A stretch of DNA of 64,000 bases, from NCBI GenBank assembly GCA_023381565.1, contig JAMCRR010000151.1:1-64000 (forward strand). The letters are read 5' to 3'. A model generated the notes under the pieces. That model saw only the letters and a list, made by a program, of their open reading frames with translations. It was not told where the DNA came from and ran no database searches. Source of the stretch: Chloroflexota bacterium. Lineage in GTDB: Bacteria; Chloroflexota; Anaerolineae; Anaerolineales; Anaerolineaceae. Of this stretch, positions 8,262-16,931 are shown in pieces (position 1 is the first letter of the stretch; each line of letters opens with the position of its first letter). The position numbers and the translations under genes were made by a program.

Positions 8262-8903
8262 TTACCCTTCAATCTCGATGCGATCCACCTGGATCTGCGA
8301 GCCGTTGTAGTCGGGCACATTGCTCAGTAATGTGCCGTAAAGGTGAACGATCTTGCCGCTATCGCGTTGGGCCACGATCTGGGACTTAACCGCCGGGTCC
8401 ATTGAATCGATGCCAAAGTAGATGAGCTGCCCCAGATCTTGCCGCTCGAAGTAGTCATCATACTGGGCGCCGGACTCTGTACTCTTGATGACGCCCCACC
8501 AGTCACTTATATCTTCTGAGGTACCAGGTGACATGAAACCGCCCGAGGCATTTTCTCCTGAGTAATTACTTCCTCCTGGGCCACCACCACTTGCTTCTGT
8601 GGTTGGCTCAATGGTCATAGCAGGGGTCGGGCTTTTTTGTGCTGCGGGGCCACACTCTCGGCGGAAATAGGCCCACTCGTCACAGGTGCTGCCACCCGGG
8701 AAAACACAGATACCGGATTGGCTGCCATCGGCAGCCATGCGAATTTCGTGTTTGTTCCCTTGCTGCGTGCAATAGACCGAGGCAGGATTTGGCATATTCA
8801 TCTGAGGTATGTCCGTCCCAGTAGTTTCATGTGTCTGGACCTGGAATGCTGTGCAGCCAGTCAATGCCAACAATATGATTGTGAATGTAAAGATCTTTTT
8901 CAT
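8262..8903 (-). CDS. DUF333-type lipoprotein, copy B
   Basis: 213 residues. Signal peptide MKKIFTFTIILLALTGC with lipobox, Thr/Pro linker, then the DUF333-like domain (PASVYCTQQGNKHEIR, DGSQSGICVFPGGSTC, EWAYFRREC), a low-complexity Gly/Ser linker, and a C-terminal domain (DWWGVIKST, GSQIQVDRIEIEG) that looks like a small OB-type beta domain, common after DUF333 in Chloroflexota. Predicted to sit on the outer face of the membrane; role unknown. The first ~100 codons match copy A at 1-294 nearly base for base. It follows the CPBP pair on the same strand. Confidence 0.8.
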   Translation of the reverse strand: MKKIFTFTIILLALTGCTAFQVQTHETTGTDIPQMNMPNPASVYCTQQGNKHEIRMAADGSQSGICVFPGGSTCDEWAYFRRECGPAAQKSPTPAMTIEPTTEASGGGPGGSNYSGENASGGFMSPGTSEDISDWWGVIKSTESGAQYDDYFERQDLGQLIYFGIDSMDPAVKSQIVAQRDSGKIVHLYGTLLSNVPDYNGSQIQVDRIEIEG

Positions 8904-9000
8904 TTTTTCCTTCTTTCTTTTGTACTAGATTTTTTGTAATTCGTCCGTTTGCGAAATGTTATGAGGGTCTCCAGGTTATCTTATGTTTTTATCTTCAACT

Positions 9001-9999
9001 CTATGTCATTTTTCCTTTCTTTAAACCAATTGCTTTCTTCCTTTCTTGACCAAAGATGCCAAGTTCTGCAAGATAATTCCGGAAATCACAAAAGTCGTAC
9101 ATGGTTTTTTTGAACAAAGTGCCAATTGAGTGGACGTCATCACTGCTGTCGCTTTTAACATCGGTATAAGCTAATGTTTTCTGCGGTCTGCTCAACGTCT
9201 GAGGTTTCCAAATCAAGACGACAACGAGAGCCATGATCACATAAGGTAAACATTCCAACCAGTTATAGAGAGGAGACCGGGTTACCCCGGAGGACAACAC
9301 TTGGGCAGCGTATGTATATAACCAGTGAAGCAGGATCGCTGACCAGAGACTCTGATTGGTGTTGTTGTAAAGCCATGTATATAGAATCGAACTGGCTATC
9401 ATCTTTATCAGGAAACCAATGAACGGGACTCCCAATTCATGCTGCGAAGTGCCCGCCATCATAAACAATGGTAGATGCCAAAATCCCCAAACCAAACCGA
9501 CAATCAAGGATGAAGTTAAAACATTCCACCGTGTCTGAAGTCTTCCCAGGGCATATCCGCGCCAACCAATTTCTTCTGACAGCGGGCCAAGGACCAGAAG
9601 CGGTAAAAAACTTCCTAACTGTGCCCCAATAAGGTATCCGTTAAAAGTATTACCGAGGAGTTTGTCAATGATTAATTGCCCTGCCGTACCAATAATAACG
9701 ACCAGAAAGGTAAACGCATACCAACGCCAGCCAACCTTGAATTGAATGATCCGCCACCCTAATGCACGCAATCCAGTCAACCCTTCCTTGCTCCAGGTCA
9801 GAAAGATTGCCAACAGCGAGGGTACAAATCCTCCAGCGAGATATAACCCGATCGCCCAGGAGGGACCTCTGACATCACTTACGAAACTAATGGTTGGGAT
9901 CTTAAAGAGAGCCAGGGGACCCCAGAAAACAAAATAGGAAAATGCAAGTGTTAATCCTAGGAAGGTATAAGCTTCCTTGACTGTTTTTGTACTTTTCAC
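9001..9999 (-). CDS. CPBP-family intramembrane protease B
   Basis: 332 residues; GTG start with GGAG seven bases upstream, one base after the stop of the preceding CPBP gene. Multi-pass, with CPBP motifs EEIGWRGYALGRLQ (catalytic Glu pair and Arg), GFWHLPLF, and a later LLHWLYTYA His. Such proteases act within the membrane; bacterial ones are linked to bacteriocin immunity or protein maturation. The hydrophilic tail after about residue 270 (DVHSIGTLFKKTMYDFCDF) is not typical of the family and aligns with non-coding DNA at 295-481. Confidence 0.85.
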   Translation of the reverse strand: MKSTKTVKEAYTFLGLTLAFSYFVFWGPLALFKIPTISFVSDVRGPSWAIGLYLAGGFVPSLLAIFLTWSKEGLTGLRALGWRIIQFKVGWRWYAFTFLVVIIGTAGQLIIDKLLGNTFNGYLIGAQLGSFLPLLVLGPLSEEIGWRGYALGRLQTRWNVLTSSLIVGLVWGFWHLPLFMMAGTSQHELGVPFIGFLIKMIASSILYTWLYNNTNQSLWSAILLHWLYTYAAQVLSSGVTRSPLYNWLECLPYVIMALVVVLIWKPQTLSRPQKTLAYTDVKSDSSDDVHSIGTLFKKTMYDFCDFRNYLAELGIFGQERKKAIGLKKGKMT

Positions 10000-10000
10000 T

Positions 10001-10855
10001 TTAGTCTCCTTGTGTTTTATATCTAGGCCATCTACCCGTACTCCAAACAAAGATTGCTGTTATTAGGTAGATCCCAGTCGTAATGACCAATAAAGACAGT
10101 GTTGGCCCAAAGCCCAGCCCACGTGCATCAACAAGGTTCAGACTGGCATTGAAGGAAAAGTGAGTAATCACGATTGGAATAAGGCTAATGGGTGTTTTAT
10201 TGGAGATCCAGGTGATCAAGAATGTCAGTGAAATAATGCTCACACTAAAGGCGAGAACATAGATCAGTAAGTCAAGACCGGAATATCCACTGAGGAGCCA
10301 TAGGGGCAAATGCCAGAAATTCCATAGGAGCCCCAAAATCAGACTTGCCTTAACCGGCCCATAGGTGTCTTGGAGACGTGGGAGAGCAAAGCCCCGCCAG
10401 CCGGCTTCCTCACCGGTTGCACCTTGCAACAGGTTGAGAATAATCAAGCCAGCCCAAAAACCCACTGATAAGCCCATATTCCCAGGAGCAACTCCCCCCG
10501 CTAACCGATATAGACTAGCCGCAGCAAAAGCTAATGGAAAAGGGAACAGCGCAATAAAATACCAACGAACGGCTATTCGAGTTGCGAAGAATTTGCCCAG
10601 TAGTTGCCGGATACCTTCACGACCTGCGAGAACACCTGTCACGGTCACGGCAGCGAGATTGGGCATCCAAGAACCTAGAATACCAATGATCGGCATCGCC
10701 CATGCTGGCAATGCATCCGGCTGTAACCGCAACATACCCAGAATGGCGATAATCAAAACAAGAAATCCCCAGAAGAACGTGTAGCTGAGCACAAAATATG
10801 CCAACAGTGGCCTACGAACGATAAAGTTGTTTGACTTCCATTCAGTTGAATTCAC
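10001..10855 (-). CDS. CPBP-family intramembrane protease C
   Basis: 284 residues, GTG start with AAGGAG eight bases upstream. About eight hydrophobic segments; CPBP motifs GEEAGWRGFALPRLQ, WNFWHLPLW and THFSFN in the expected order carry the catalytic Glu and His residues. It is immediately upstream of CPBP B with a one-base gap, so the two are co-translated and may work together. Substrate unknown. Confidence 0.88.
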   Translation of the reverse strand: MNSTEWKSNNFIVRRPLLAYFVLSYTFFWGFLVLIIAILGMLRLQPDALPAWAMPIIGILGSWMPNLAAVTVTGVLAGREGIRQLLGKFFATRIAVRWYFIALFPFPLAFAAASLYRLAGGVAPGNMGLSVGFWAGLIILNLLQGATGEEAGWRGFALPRLQDTYGPVKASLILGLLWNFWHLPLWLLSGYSGLDLLIYVLAFSVSIISLTFLITWISNKTPISLIPIVITHFSFNASLNLVDARGLGFGPTLSLLVITTGIYLITAIFVWSTGRWPRYKTQGD

Positions 10856-10903
10856 AGTCTCATCTCCTTTTTTAATCTAACCACGGGGGCACGGAAGACA
10901 CGG

Positions 10904-10931
10904 ACCCTGGCACCTGCACCCAGGGCAGGTG
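10904..10931. repeat. Short palindromic element (CACCTGC/GCAGGTG family), copy 1
   Basis: Nested inverted repeats: CCCTGG...CCAGGG and CACCTGC...GCAGGTG. It lies between two genes. Related palindromes occur at 13902-13928, inside a regulator gene, and at 23688-23736, which suggests a small interspersed family. Confidence 0.5.
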
Positions 10932-10936
10932 GAAAA

Positions 10937-11398
10937 TCATTTTGTATGGTCCACGGAGTGTGAAATGCTTATATATTCGCGTCTCTCCCGGTAGATCCTG
11001 ATGGAGAAAATGAGCGTCAGTAGAAAGAAGGGGTACCGCAGCAAGGTAGCCCACCAATTTGCCAACGGGTCATGTACTCCGGCATCCACCAGACCGAAGG
11101 ATATGATCATGAATACGGTGTGAGATAGGATGAGCATGGTGGAAAGACCCAATATGCCGGTGAGCCCCATTCGTTTCCCAAAGAGGAACATGGCGGTGAA
11201 AATGCCCAATATGATATAGATCAGCAATACGGTCAATGCGCTTCCAGTGTCGTTATAGTCATATTGGTCTTTTCCAGCCAGGTACCCCCCGAAGAGCAAA
11301 TTGAAGAGCATCGTCACGGCTAAAGCCTTACCACTTGAGGTGAGTTCCACCATGCTGGCGATCTTTTGGGGCGAATTAAATCTTTCTTTGTCAGTCAT
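10937..11398 (-). CDS. Small membrane protein, unknown
   Basis: 153 residues starting MTDKERFNSPQK; AGGAG lies nine bases upstream, better than the longer frame to 11419. A hydrophilic N-terminus is followed by four hydrophobic segments and a basic tail (RIYRERREYIS). No family recognised. It is on the same strand as, and upstream of, the CPBP pair in the payload of cassette B. Confidence 0.6.
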   Translation of the reverse strand: MTDKERFNSPQKIASMVELTSSGKALAVTMLFNLLFGGYLAGKDQYDYNDTGSALTVLLIYIILGIFTAMFLFGKRMGLTGILGLSTMLILSHTVFMIISFGLVDAGVHDPLANWWATLLRYPFFLLTLIFSIRIYRERREYISISHSVDHTK

Positions 11399-11545
11399 TG
11401 TTTTTACTCCTAATATCACAGGTTTTTATGGGTAGACGACACCACCGTATCGTTGAAGTGCTCTCCGCTCTCAGGAGTTGAGAGCCTTCCATGTTGAACC
11501 GAACAAATCGAGGTTAGCGGCATTTCCATATCTCGACCGTTGCAT

Positions 11546-12136
11546 CTAGGTAACTGGTGGTTCATCAGCCGAGTCGATAGCCGGTATTCTTCGCAGCCAC
11601 AGAAACTGTCTAATGGTGGACGTCATGCCAGCGATGGCAACCCCCACAATAAAGGGGGATGCAGAACAAACCGCAAGCACGCTGATAAAAACGGTGAGTG
11701 CCAGATAGCGCCCCATTTGAATGAGGTAGTCGGTGCGCAAGTGCAAGAATTGCTTGCCATGCAACCCGCGGCGCCCGGCCCGGTATCCGATGATATTACC
11801 AAGATGGGTGGTATCCACAATCAGAAAGAGTCCCCACACGTATCCGATGAATGCCACCTGAAAAATCTCGGGAATCCAGACGAGCGCATAGGCCACCAGC
11901 GCACTTAGGATTAACGCAGGAATGAGGTGCCTGGGTTCAGCAATCCGCCTCGCTTTGATCGGCGACTGGTACAGCGGACTTCCCTCGATCGTGTTAATTG
12001 GATAGCTTTGATAATGCTCAGCGTAGTGAAGAATACGCTCCCGTTCTTGCAGGATGGTGAGCAACCAATCTCCCCACATCAAAAAGAAAGTGGCAACGCC
12101 TGTTAACCAAGGATGAATTACAAACCAGTCAATCAT
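11546..12136 (-). CDS. Multi-pass membrane protein, unknown
   Basis: 196 residues; GAGAGG six bases before the ATG. Four or five transmembrane segments, with a hydrophilic loop containing HAEHYQSYPINTIEG after the first, and a conserved-looking YRAGRRGLHGKQFLHLRTDY before the last two. I do not recognise the family. Part of the payload of cassette B. The flanking gaps (11399-11545 and 12137-12316) hold no further gene that I can support. Confidence 0.55.
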   Translation of the reverse strand: MIDWFVIHPWLTGVATFFLMWGDWLLTILQERERILHYAEHYQSYPINTIEGSPLYQSPIKARRIAEPRHLIPALILSALVAYALVWIPEIFQVAFIGYVWGLFLIVDTTHLGNIIGYRAGRRGLHGKQFLHLRTDYLIQMGRYLALTVFISVLAVCSASPFIVGVAIAGMTSTIRQFLWLRRIPAIDSADEPPVT

Positions 12137-12270
12137 AAAAATACCTCTCGACTTTCGTTAATGAGCCCGTCCAATGAAGTCATCAGGACCAATGTAAAAC
12201 TTTGTCGCACGCATCCCTCCAGGCCAAAATTAGTAATGTTTATTCCATGAGCATTCACATGTAGCTGAGC

Positions 12271-12304
12271 GGGGAGAGAAAGGGTCTTCTGCCCTCCCTC
12301 TCCC
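12271..12304 (-). terminator. Imperfect hairpin behind the DUF4386 gene
   Basis: Arms ggggagag...aaggg and ccctccctctccc around tcttctg, directly after the stop at 12317. The ccctccctctccc arm recurs after the related gene at 2993. No U run, so termination is only suggested. Confidence 0.4.
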
Positions 12305-12316
12305 TATATTGCAGCT

Positions 12317-13078
12317 CTATGCCGCGCTCAAAAGCTTGTTAGTCGCTGTTTTTGCAACCCCGGAAGCAATCGCAGATGGATTGAATCCCTTCACAATCAT
12401 CCAGACTGCAAAGACCATTTCTTGAATGGCAGTTGGAACCAATAAGAGCCCGATTCCCTCACCGATGTTTGGCTCTAAATGCAGCGGACTAAAGATGCTG
12501 ACAATTTTGGCAATGAAGTACAACACCGCGCCAATTAAACCCCAGCCTGATAGCCAACGAGGAATGAGCCTGGTTTGATAAAACAGGGCGAAGACCATCA
12601 GCGTGCCGACGACGAAAACGATTCCATTGATATTTTGGATCCAATTTCCGGCGGCGATGAGCATAGAACCCAGTGTGTGAAAATTGGAAGGATCTGCTGC
12701 TCCAGTCTTTCCATAGATTTCGCTGACGGCCAACAACAGGAACATACTGATCGCCAGGAGTGTTTCGAGTACCTGTTCAAGTACTCCTCTGAACAGGATG
12801 GCCCCGAACGCCAGGACTTCATTGTGCTTTCTAAAGATCGGGTACAACAGTACCGGAATCATGGCGAGGGATAATCCCATTAGCAAGGTGAGGAGTGTTG
12901 CGATAATCCAGGAGGTTTCACTTGCTGATACATTGAGTGGATACGTCGCCCCTGCCTGGATCGGGGCGGCAAAAACACCAGCCAGGACACCGGTAACCGT
13001 CCCAATAATGAATAGAATTCCAACCATCACAGCGGTCTTTCTGTATGTCCCATGGGGACTTCCTTTGGTCGTATTCAT
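12317..13078 (-). CDS. DUF4386 membrane protein (first payload gene of cassette B)
   Basis: 253 residues with seven or so hydrophobic segments. DUF4386 signatures: RKTAVMVGILFIIGTVTG near the start, ALFYQTRLIPRWLSGWGLIG, and LLVPTAIQEMVFAVWMIVKG near the end. Function unknown. AGGAG lies seven bases before the ATG. The first residues MNTTKGSPHGT match those of the unrelated DUF6326 protein at 17960 (MNTTMESPQWT), as does the 5' leader, so the gene appears joined in frame to a shared leader. Confidence 0.85.
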   Translation of the reverse strand: MNTTKGSPHGTYRKTAVMVGILFIIGTVTGVLAGVFAAPIQAGATYPLNVSASETSWIIATLLTLLMGLSLAMIPVLLYPIFRKHNEVLAFGAILFRGVLEQVLETLLAISMFLLLAVSEIYGKTGAADPSNFHTLGSMLIAAGNWIQNINGIVFVVGTLMVFALFYQTRLIPRWLSGWGLIGAVLYFIAKIVSIFSPLHLEPNIGEGIGLLLVPTAIQEMVFAVWMIVKGFNPSAIASGVAKTATNKLLSAA

Positions 13079-13155
13079 TTTCTTTCTCCTTTTTTTCGAT
13101 ATGGATGAGTTTCATTAAATTGGACTTGAATAAAATTGTGGCCGCCACCCGATTA

Positions 13156-13188
13156 CTAGGGCTTGAAATGGGCTAGAAATGTTATCAA
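13156..13188 (-). CDS. Candidate 10-residue leader ORF, cassette B
   Basis: A strong ribosome site AAAGGAGG is followed after seven bases by TTG and the frame MITFLAHFKP, ending in TAG. It lies between small gene B and the DUF4386 gene. Cassette C has the equivalent MITIPAQINPR. The ribosome site is better than those of most genes here, so translation is plausible. A role in attenuation is inference. Confidence 0.35.
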   Translation of the reverse strand: MITFLAHFKP

Positions 13189-13225
13189 AGGCAAACCTCC
13201 TTTCCAGGTAGCAACTATCCATTTT

Positions 13226-13498
13226 CTATTTGACGTCTGACTGATCCGCCTGGCCGTGTTCGATAGGTCTGACCGAGACCAATGGCATGCCTAAATCACG
13301 CACTTTTTTGAGCAATCCATGCAATGCAGCCTGATCGATCACCGGGCCGGTTAAGAGCGTATCGCCGTCCTCTTCCAGCGTGATGGTCAGGCCCTCAAAC
13401 CAGTCGGCCCACCGTTCATTTAGGTGTCCCTTGAGGCGGATTTCGTAGCACTGCTGCTGGTTATGTTTTTCGTCGAAAGTTTGTTTGTCACTCATCAT
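13226..13498 (-). CDS. Regulator-linked small alpha/beta protein B
   Basis: 90 residues starting MMSDKQTFDEK. The core (CYEIRLKGHLNERWADWF, GLTITLEEDGDTLLTGPV, IDQAALHGLLKKVRDLG, PLVSVRPIEHG) is nearly the same as in copies A and C and ends ADQSDVK. The predicted order is three strands, a helix and a strand, with no signal peptide or membrane segment, so it is probably cytoplasmic. Always behind a MalT-type regulator in this window. Possible roles include ligand binding or modulation of the regulator; neither is shown. Confidence 0.8.
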   Translation of the reverse strand: MMSDKQTFDEKHNQQQCYEIRLKGHLNERWADWFEGLTITLEEDGDTLLTGPVIDQAALHGLLKKVRDLGMPLVSVRPIEHGQADQSDVK

Positions 13499-13553
13499 GC
13501 GCCTCGCGTTTTTCCTTTCGTTGTTTATCTGCCCAAAGGATACGGCTCGATGT

Positions 13554-13570
13554 GGTGAGGTGTCATCAGC
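13554..13570. promoter_or_regulatory. Inverted repeat upstream of small gene B (candidate operator)
   Basis: GGTGA-GGTGTCA-TCAGC, the same site as in cassette C with one mismatch in the right arm. It lies about 55-70 bases before the small gene, just downstream of the terminator of regulator B in transcription order. Conservation at this place in B and C suggests a regulator binding site. Confidence 0.45.
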
Positions 13571-13626
13571 ATATGTGTTGATTGATGTGTTGATTCTTAA
13601 TCGGGAGGTTGTGATGGTAATAAAAA

Positions 13627-13660
13627 GCCCTGGCAGGTGGTTCGAACCACCTGCCAGGGC
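13627..13660 (-). terminator. Rho-independent terminator of regulator B
   Basis: A perfect 17+17-base palindrome (arm gccctggcaggtggttc) followed on the minus strand by TTTTTATTA. It starts about 25 bases after the stop of regulator B and separates it from small gene B. Confidence 0.9.
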
Positions 13661-13683
13661 CAGAGGTGAAGATTGCGTATCCG

Positions 13684-16494
13684 CTATAACAAATCGAGTT
13701 CCTCAGCGCGGCGGACGGCCGCCCGGCGGTTGTTCACTCCCAGCTTGTTGTAAATGTTATTGGTATGGGTGCGCAGAGTGTGGAGCGAGATGATCAGTTG
13801 TTGGGCAATTTCCGGGCCGCTTAATTCGCTTCGCAGCAGCTTGAGCACTTCCAGTTCGCGTTCACTCAAAGGCTCTATCAGCGTTGATCGTTGATTTCTG
13901 ACACTTGCACCTGCAGCAAGTGCAGGTGTTTTTGATTTTTGATTGTCAGTACTTGAGCGTGACCTCACCATTGGTGATGAAAAAGCCGCCAGGAGTTTCT
14001 CAGAATAACCGATCAATTTATGGTCCGAATCGCGCCTTTGCTTTTCAATCCACAATCTAAAATCTGCAATCAACAATCTCATGGGCTCGCCTTCATCAAC
14101 AAAGAGCCGGACGTAGCTCTCCGGCTCAGCCAGCGTCAGAGCACGTTCCAGAGATAGAAGAGCTGGAGGGATGTTGCCCTGCGCCTCGTGAGCGAGCGCC
14201 TGCAGCATCAAGATTTCGACGATGCTTCCTACCCTCCCGCCCGCTTCCGCCGCTTGCAGGAGGCGCTCCAGTAGTCCCATTGCCTCGTGGATGGAGCCAT
14301 CTGCCGGGTCATTCTTATATCGGGCAATGAGAACTCTGGCCAGTGTGATGTGTTCAAATTCGCGCAGGTAGCTGAGCTCATCATCAAAAGATAGGCTCCA
14401 CTCCCGTGCCCAAGCCAGAGCTTCGATCAACCTACCTTGCGTAACCCAAATCCGAGCTTTCAATGCAGATATTGGACGCACGTCGGGCAAGGGGGTTCTG
14501 ACATACAGGCGCTCAGCTTCGTTGAGAAGGTCGAGAGCGCCATCCAGATCTCCCCGAGTCTGCTTCAGGCGAGCCTGGGTGACGCACAGACGACGCTGCT
14601 TATACAATAATTCAGCTTGCTCACACAGTTCTTTGCTTTTTAGCAAGTATTTCGCAGCAGCTTCCAGATCACCCCGTTCACGGTACAACTCACCCAGTCC
14701 CCTGTACAGGTCAGTCGTATCCGGAGGCATCGGCTCGCCCTGGTCCACCATGAACTGCAATAACTGCTCGAGTGTGCTTGCTGCCTCGCGGAGACGACCT
14801 AGTGCCATCCGGATATCGGCCAGGATACAGGTTGTGCTGATTGCGTCAAGGATGTTGCCGGCTGTATGCAGCATCATCGTGTACCCGGCGAAGGTCCGGT
14901 TGGCGGCTTCCAGGTCTCCGCTTGCCCAGTATGCAAGCCCCAGGAGCGCAGTTGCCTGTCCACGCTTGAGATGGTTTGTTTCAGGTGTGAGGTCGAGCGC
15001 CCGCCGAGCATACGTCACAGCACCGGGCACATCACCGAGAGCCTGAGCATGAAAGGCGCGGGCAATGGCTATTGTTGCTGGCAGAGATCGAAACTGTTCT
15101 TCGTCCACAACGACCATCTCAACTGCCGGGTTTTTTGGTTGTCCATTCATGTTATCTAGTGGTTCCAGCCATCGTTCGGCGTCCGTCAGTCGGGCCTCGG
15201 CAGCCTCTATCTCGCCGCTAACCAATAATGCGTTGGCATACCAAACACTGAGCACCGGCCGGGCATGGATCATCCCGTCAGGCAGCGCTTTGACCCAGCC
15301 AATCCACTGGGTGGACAGGGAACCATCTTCTACTTCCGGCCATGCCAGTTCGATCAAGCCCGCCGCCCCTTCGAAATCTTCGGCGGCCAGCGCGTGGCGG
15401 ATGGCATCCGAAGGCAGACCGTTCTGCTCGTACCACTCGCTCGCCCGCCGATGGAGCGTGGACGCGCGATCGGGTTGTGCCTCCCGCAAGTGCGCTTGGA
15501 GAACTTCGGCGAAGAGGTGGTGATAGCGATACCACTGGCGCTGGTTGTCGAGCGGGACGACAAACAGGTTGCCGCGCTCCAGGGCCTCCAGCATCCCCCT
15601 GCCACCTTCCTGCCCAGTGACCGCATCGCACAGAGACCCACTTAACCTGTCGAGAATGGCGGTTTGCAATAAAAAGTTGCGCACATGTTCAGGCTGGCGT
15701 TGCAGAACCTCTTCGACCAGATAGTCCAGGATGAAATGGTGGCTGCCGGTGAAAGACTTGATGAAACTGGCGGCGTCTGATCGCCCCTGCATGGAAAGTG
15801 CGGCCAGTTGCAGGCCGGCAATCCAGCCTTCGGTGTGGGTTTCCAGGGCAGTAATATCTTCTGCAGAGAGGTTTAGCCCCATTACCCAGTTGAGAAATTC
15901 AGCGGCTTCGGTGGGGGTAAAACGCAGATCGGCGGCGCGCAGCTCGGTCAGCTGGCCGCGCACGCGCAGCCGCGCCAGGGGCAGGGATGGATCTTCACGG
16001 CTGGGAATGACCAGGTGCATCTGGGGCGGCAGATGCTCGAGTAGAAAGGTAAGGGCTTCATCAACCGGTTTGGAATCAATCGCATGATAATCGTCCAGGA
16101 CAAGGACGAAATGATCCGGGACGGTAGTGATCTCGTTGAGCAGGGCTATCAGAATCGATTTGATTGGCGGTGGCTGAGAAGACTGGAGGATAGCCAACAC
16201 CCCTTTTGCAATATTCGCCGCAATCGTCTGCAAAGCCGCGACGAGGTAAATCAGAAATTGTGTGGGGTCGTTATCCCCTTCATCCAGTGAAAGCCAGGCT
16301 ACCGGTAGCCTACAACTAGCGACCCATTCACTGACCAGCGTGGTTTTACCAAAGCCAGCGGAAGCGGAGATGAGGGTCAGTTTGCGGCCTGCCGCCAGGC
16401 CCTCATTCAACCGCTCCACCAGGCGCGAGCGCGGGACAATTCCAGGCCGGGGTGGCGGGATATAAAGTTTTGTGGTCAAAATAGGCGCAGGCAC
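13684..16494 (-). CDS. MalT-type large LuxR transcriptional regulator B
   Basis: 936 residues, GTG start giving MPAPILTTKLYIPPPRPG. Walker A GFGKTT at 47-52, AWLSLDEGDNDPTQ, LVLDDYHAI, THTEGWIAGLQLAALSMQG, then TPR-like repeats and a C-terminal LuxR HTH (LSERELEVLKLLRSELSGPE, ending RAAVRRAEELDLL). The linker before the HTH contains an in-frame palindromic element at 13902-13928. Likely an ATP-dependent activator of the small gene and payload behind it. The ligand is unknown. Confidence 0.92.
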   Translation of the reverse strand: MPAPILTTKLYIPPPRPGIVPRSRLVERLNEGLAAGRKLTLISASAGFGKTTLVSEWVASCRLPVAWLSLDEGDNDPTQFLIYLVAALQTIAANIAKGVLAILQSSQPPPIKSILIALLNEITTVPDHFVLVLDDYHAIDSKPVDEALTFLLEHLPPQMHLVIPSREDPSLPLARLRVRGQLTELRAADLRFTPTEAAEFLNWVMGLNLSAEDITALETHTEGWIAGLQLAALSMQGRSDAASFIKSFTGSHHFILDYLVEEVLQRQPEHVRNFLLQTAILDRLSGSLCDAVTGQEGGRGMLEALERGNLFVVPLDNQRQWYRYHHLFAEVLQAHLREAQPDRASTLHRRASEWYEQNGLPSDAIRHALAAEDFEGAAGLIELAWPEVEDGSLSTQWIGWVKALPDGMIHARPVLSVWYANALLVSGEIEAAEARLTDAERWLEPLDNMNGQPKNPAVEMVVVDEEQFRSLPATIAIARAFHAQALGDVPGAVTYARRALDLTPETNHLKRGQATALLGLAYWASGDLEAANRTFAGYTMMLHTAGNILDAISTTCILADIRMALGRLREAASTLEQLLQFMVDQGEPMPPDTTDLYRGLGELYRERGDLEAAAKYLLKSKELCEQAELLYKQRRLCVTQARLKQTRGDLDGALDLLNEAERLYVRTPLPDVRPISALKARIWVTQGRLIEALAWAREWSLSFDDELSYLREFEHITLARVLIARYKNDPADGSIHEAMGLLERLLQAAEAGGRVGSIVEILMLQALAHEAQGNIPPALLSLERALTLAEPESYVRLFVDEGEPMRLLIADFRLWIEKQRRDSDHKLIGYSEKLLAAFSSPMVRSRSSTDNQKSKTPALAAGASVRNQRSTLIEPLSERELEVLKLLRSELSGPEIAQQLIISLHTLRTHTNNIYNKLGVNNRRAAVRRAEELDLL
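13902..13928. repeat. Palindromic element inside the linker of regulator B, copy 2
   Basis: Overlapping inverted repeats CACTTGC...GCAAGTG and CACCTGCA...TGCAGGTG. It encodes the Ala-rich linker KTPALAAGASVR between the TPR region and the HTH, a stretch that regulators A and C lack. Arms match the palindromes at 10904 and 23688. Confidence 0.55.
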
Positions 16495-16500
16495 ATGTTA

Positions 16501-16506
16501 ATTATA
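16501..16506 (-). promoter_or_regulatory. -10 box of regulator B, six bases before the start codon
   Basis: TATAAT, then TAACAT, then the GTG start. Transcription would begin at or next to the start codon, giving a leaderless mRNA. No ribosome site is present. Confidence 0.6.
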
Positions 16507-16561
16507 ATGCGACATCCTCTGCCACACATGCATGTCCTGCCCCCTGGCAATCTGCACTATG

Positions 16562-16924
16562 TTAGCTCCAATTCCAGGCATACCAAATCGTGACCAAATT
16601 GAATCCCATGCTGACAGCCAGTAGGAATTTGTCAAACAACGGTGGATAGGTGGGCAAGCCAACCAGGTTGAACAGGAAAAAGAAGGCGGCCACGATGATA
16701 TTCGCCCAGCGACTCGCAGGCTGGGGCAATACCAGGGTCAGGAAAACCATCAGGATGGGTGTCAACATCAAAACCGCGATTCCCAGCCAAACGAACTGGT
16801 TTAAATTCATGCCGGCCAACACTTTTGCCTTGTCGCCGCTGTAGTAGATGCGCAAGACATCGCCATAAAGATAGGTTAGAGTGGCGACCACCCAGGTTGC
16901 GGAAATAATAAGTTTTGTATCCAT
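16562..16924 (-). CDS. DUF6326 membrane protein B
   Basis: 120 residues starting MDTKLIISATWV; the ribosome site AGGAG lies in the last codons of the MDR gene upstream. Four hydrophobic segments; the family signatures YLYGDVLRIYY after helix 1, ASRWANIIVA, and IWYAWNWS at the end are present. Function unknown. The start stands seven bases after the MDR stop, so both are on one transcript. The longer open frame to 17062 overlaps the MDR gene and is rejected. Confidence 0.75.
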   Translation of the reverse strand: MDTKLIISATWVVATLTYLYGDVLRIYYSGDKAKVLAGMNLNQFVWLGIAVLMLTPILMVFLTLVLPQPASRWANIIVAAFFFLFNLVGLPTYPPLFDKFLLAVSMGFNLVTIWYAWNWS

Positions 16925-16931
16925 TGTTTTA

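Noticed and set aside
8108-8320. N-terminal extension of regulator A
   Set aside because: The open frame continues, but this DNA contains the promoter, and the paralogues start at MPxP/MSAP.
10872-11057. 61-codon open frame before the CPBP pair
   Set aside because: Overlaps a better supported membrane protein gene and a palindrome; no ribosome site.
14522-15046. Long plus-strand frames across regulator B (also 15065-15645)
   Set aside because: Ser/Arg-rich frames antisense to the TPR region, caused by GC-rich codon bias.
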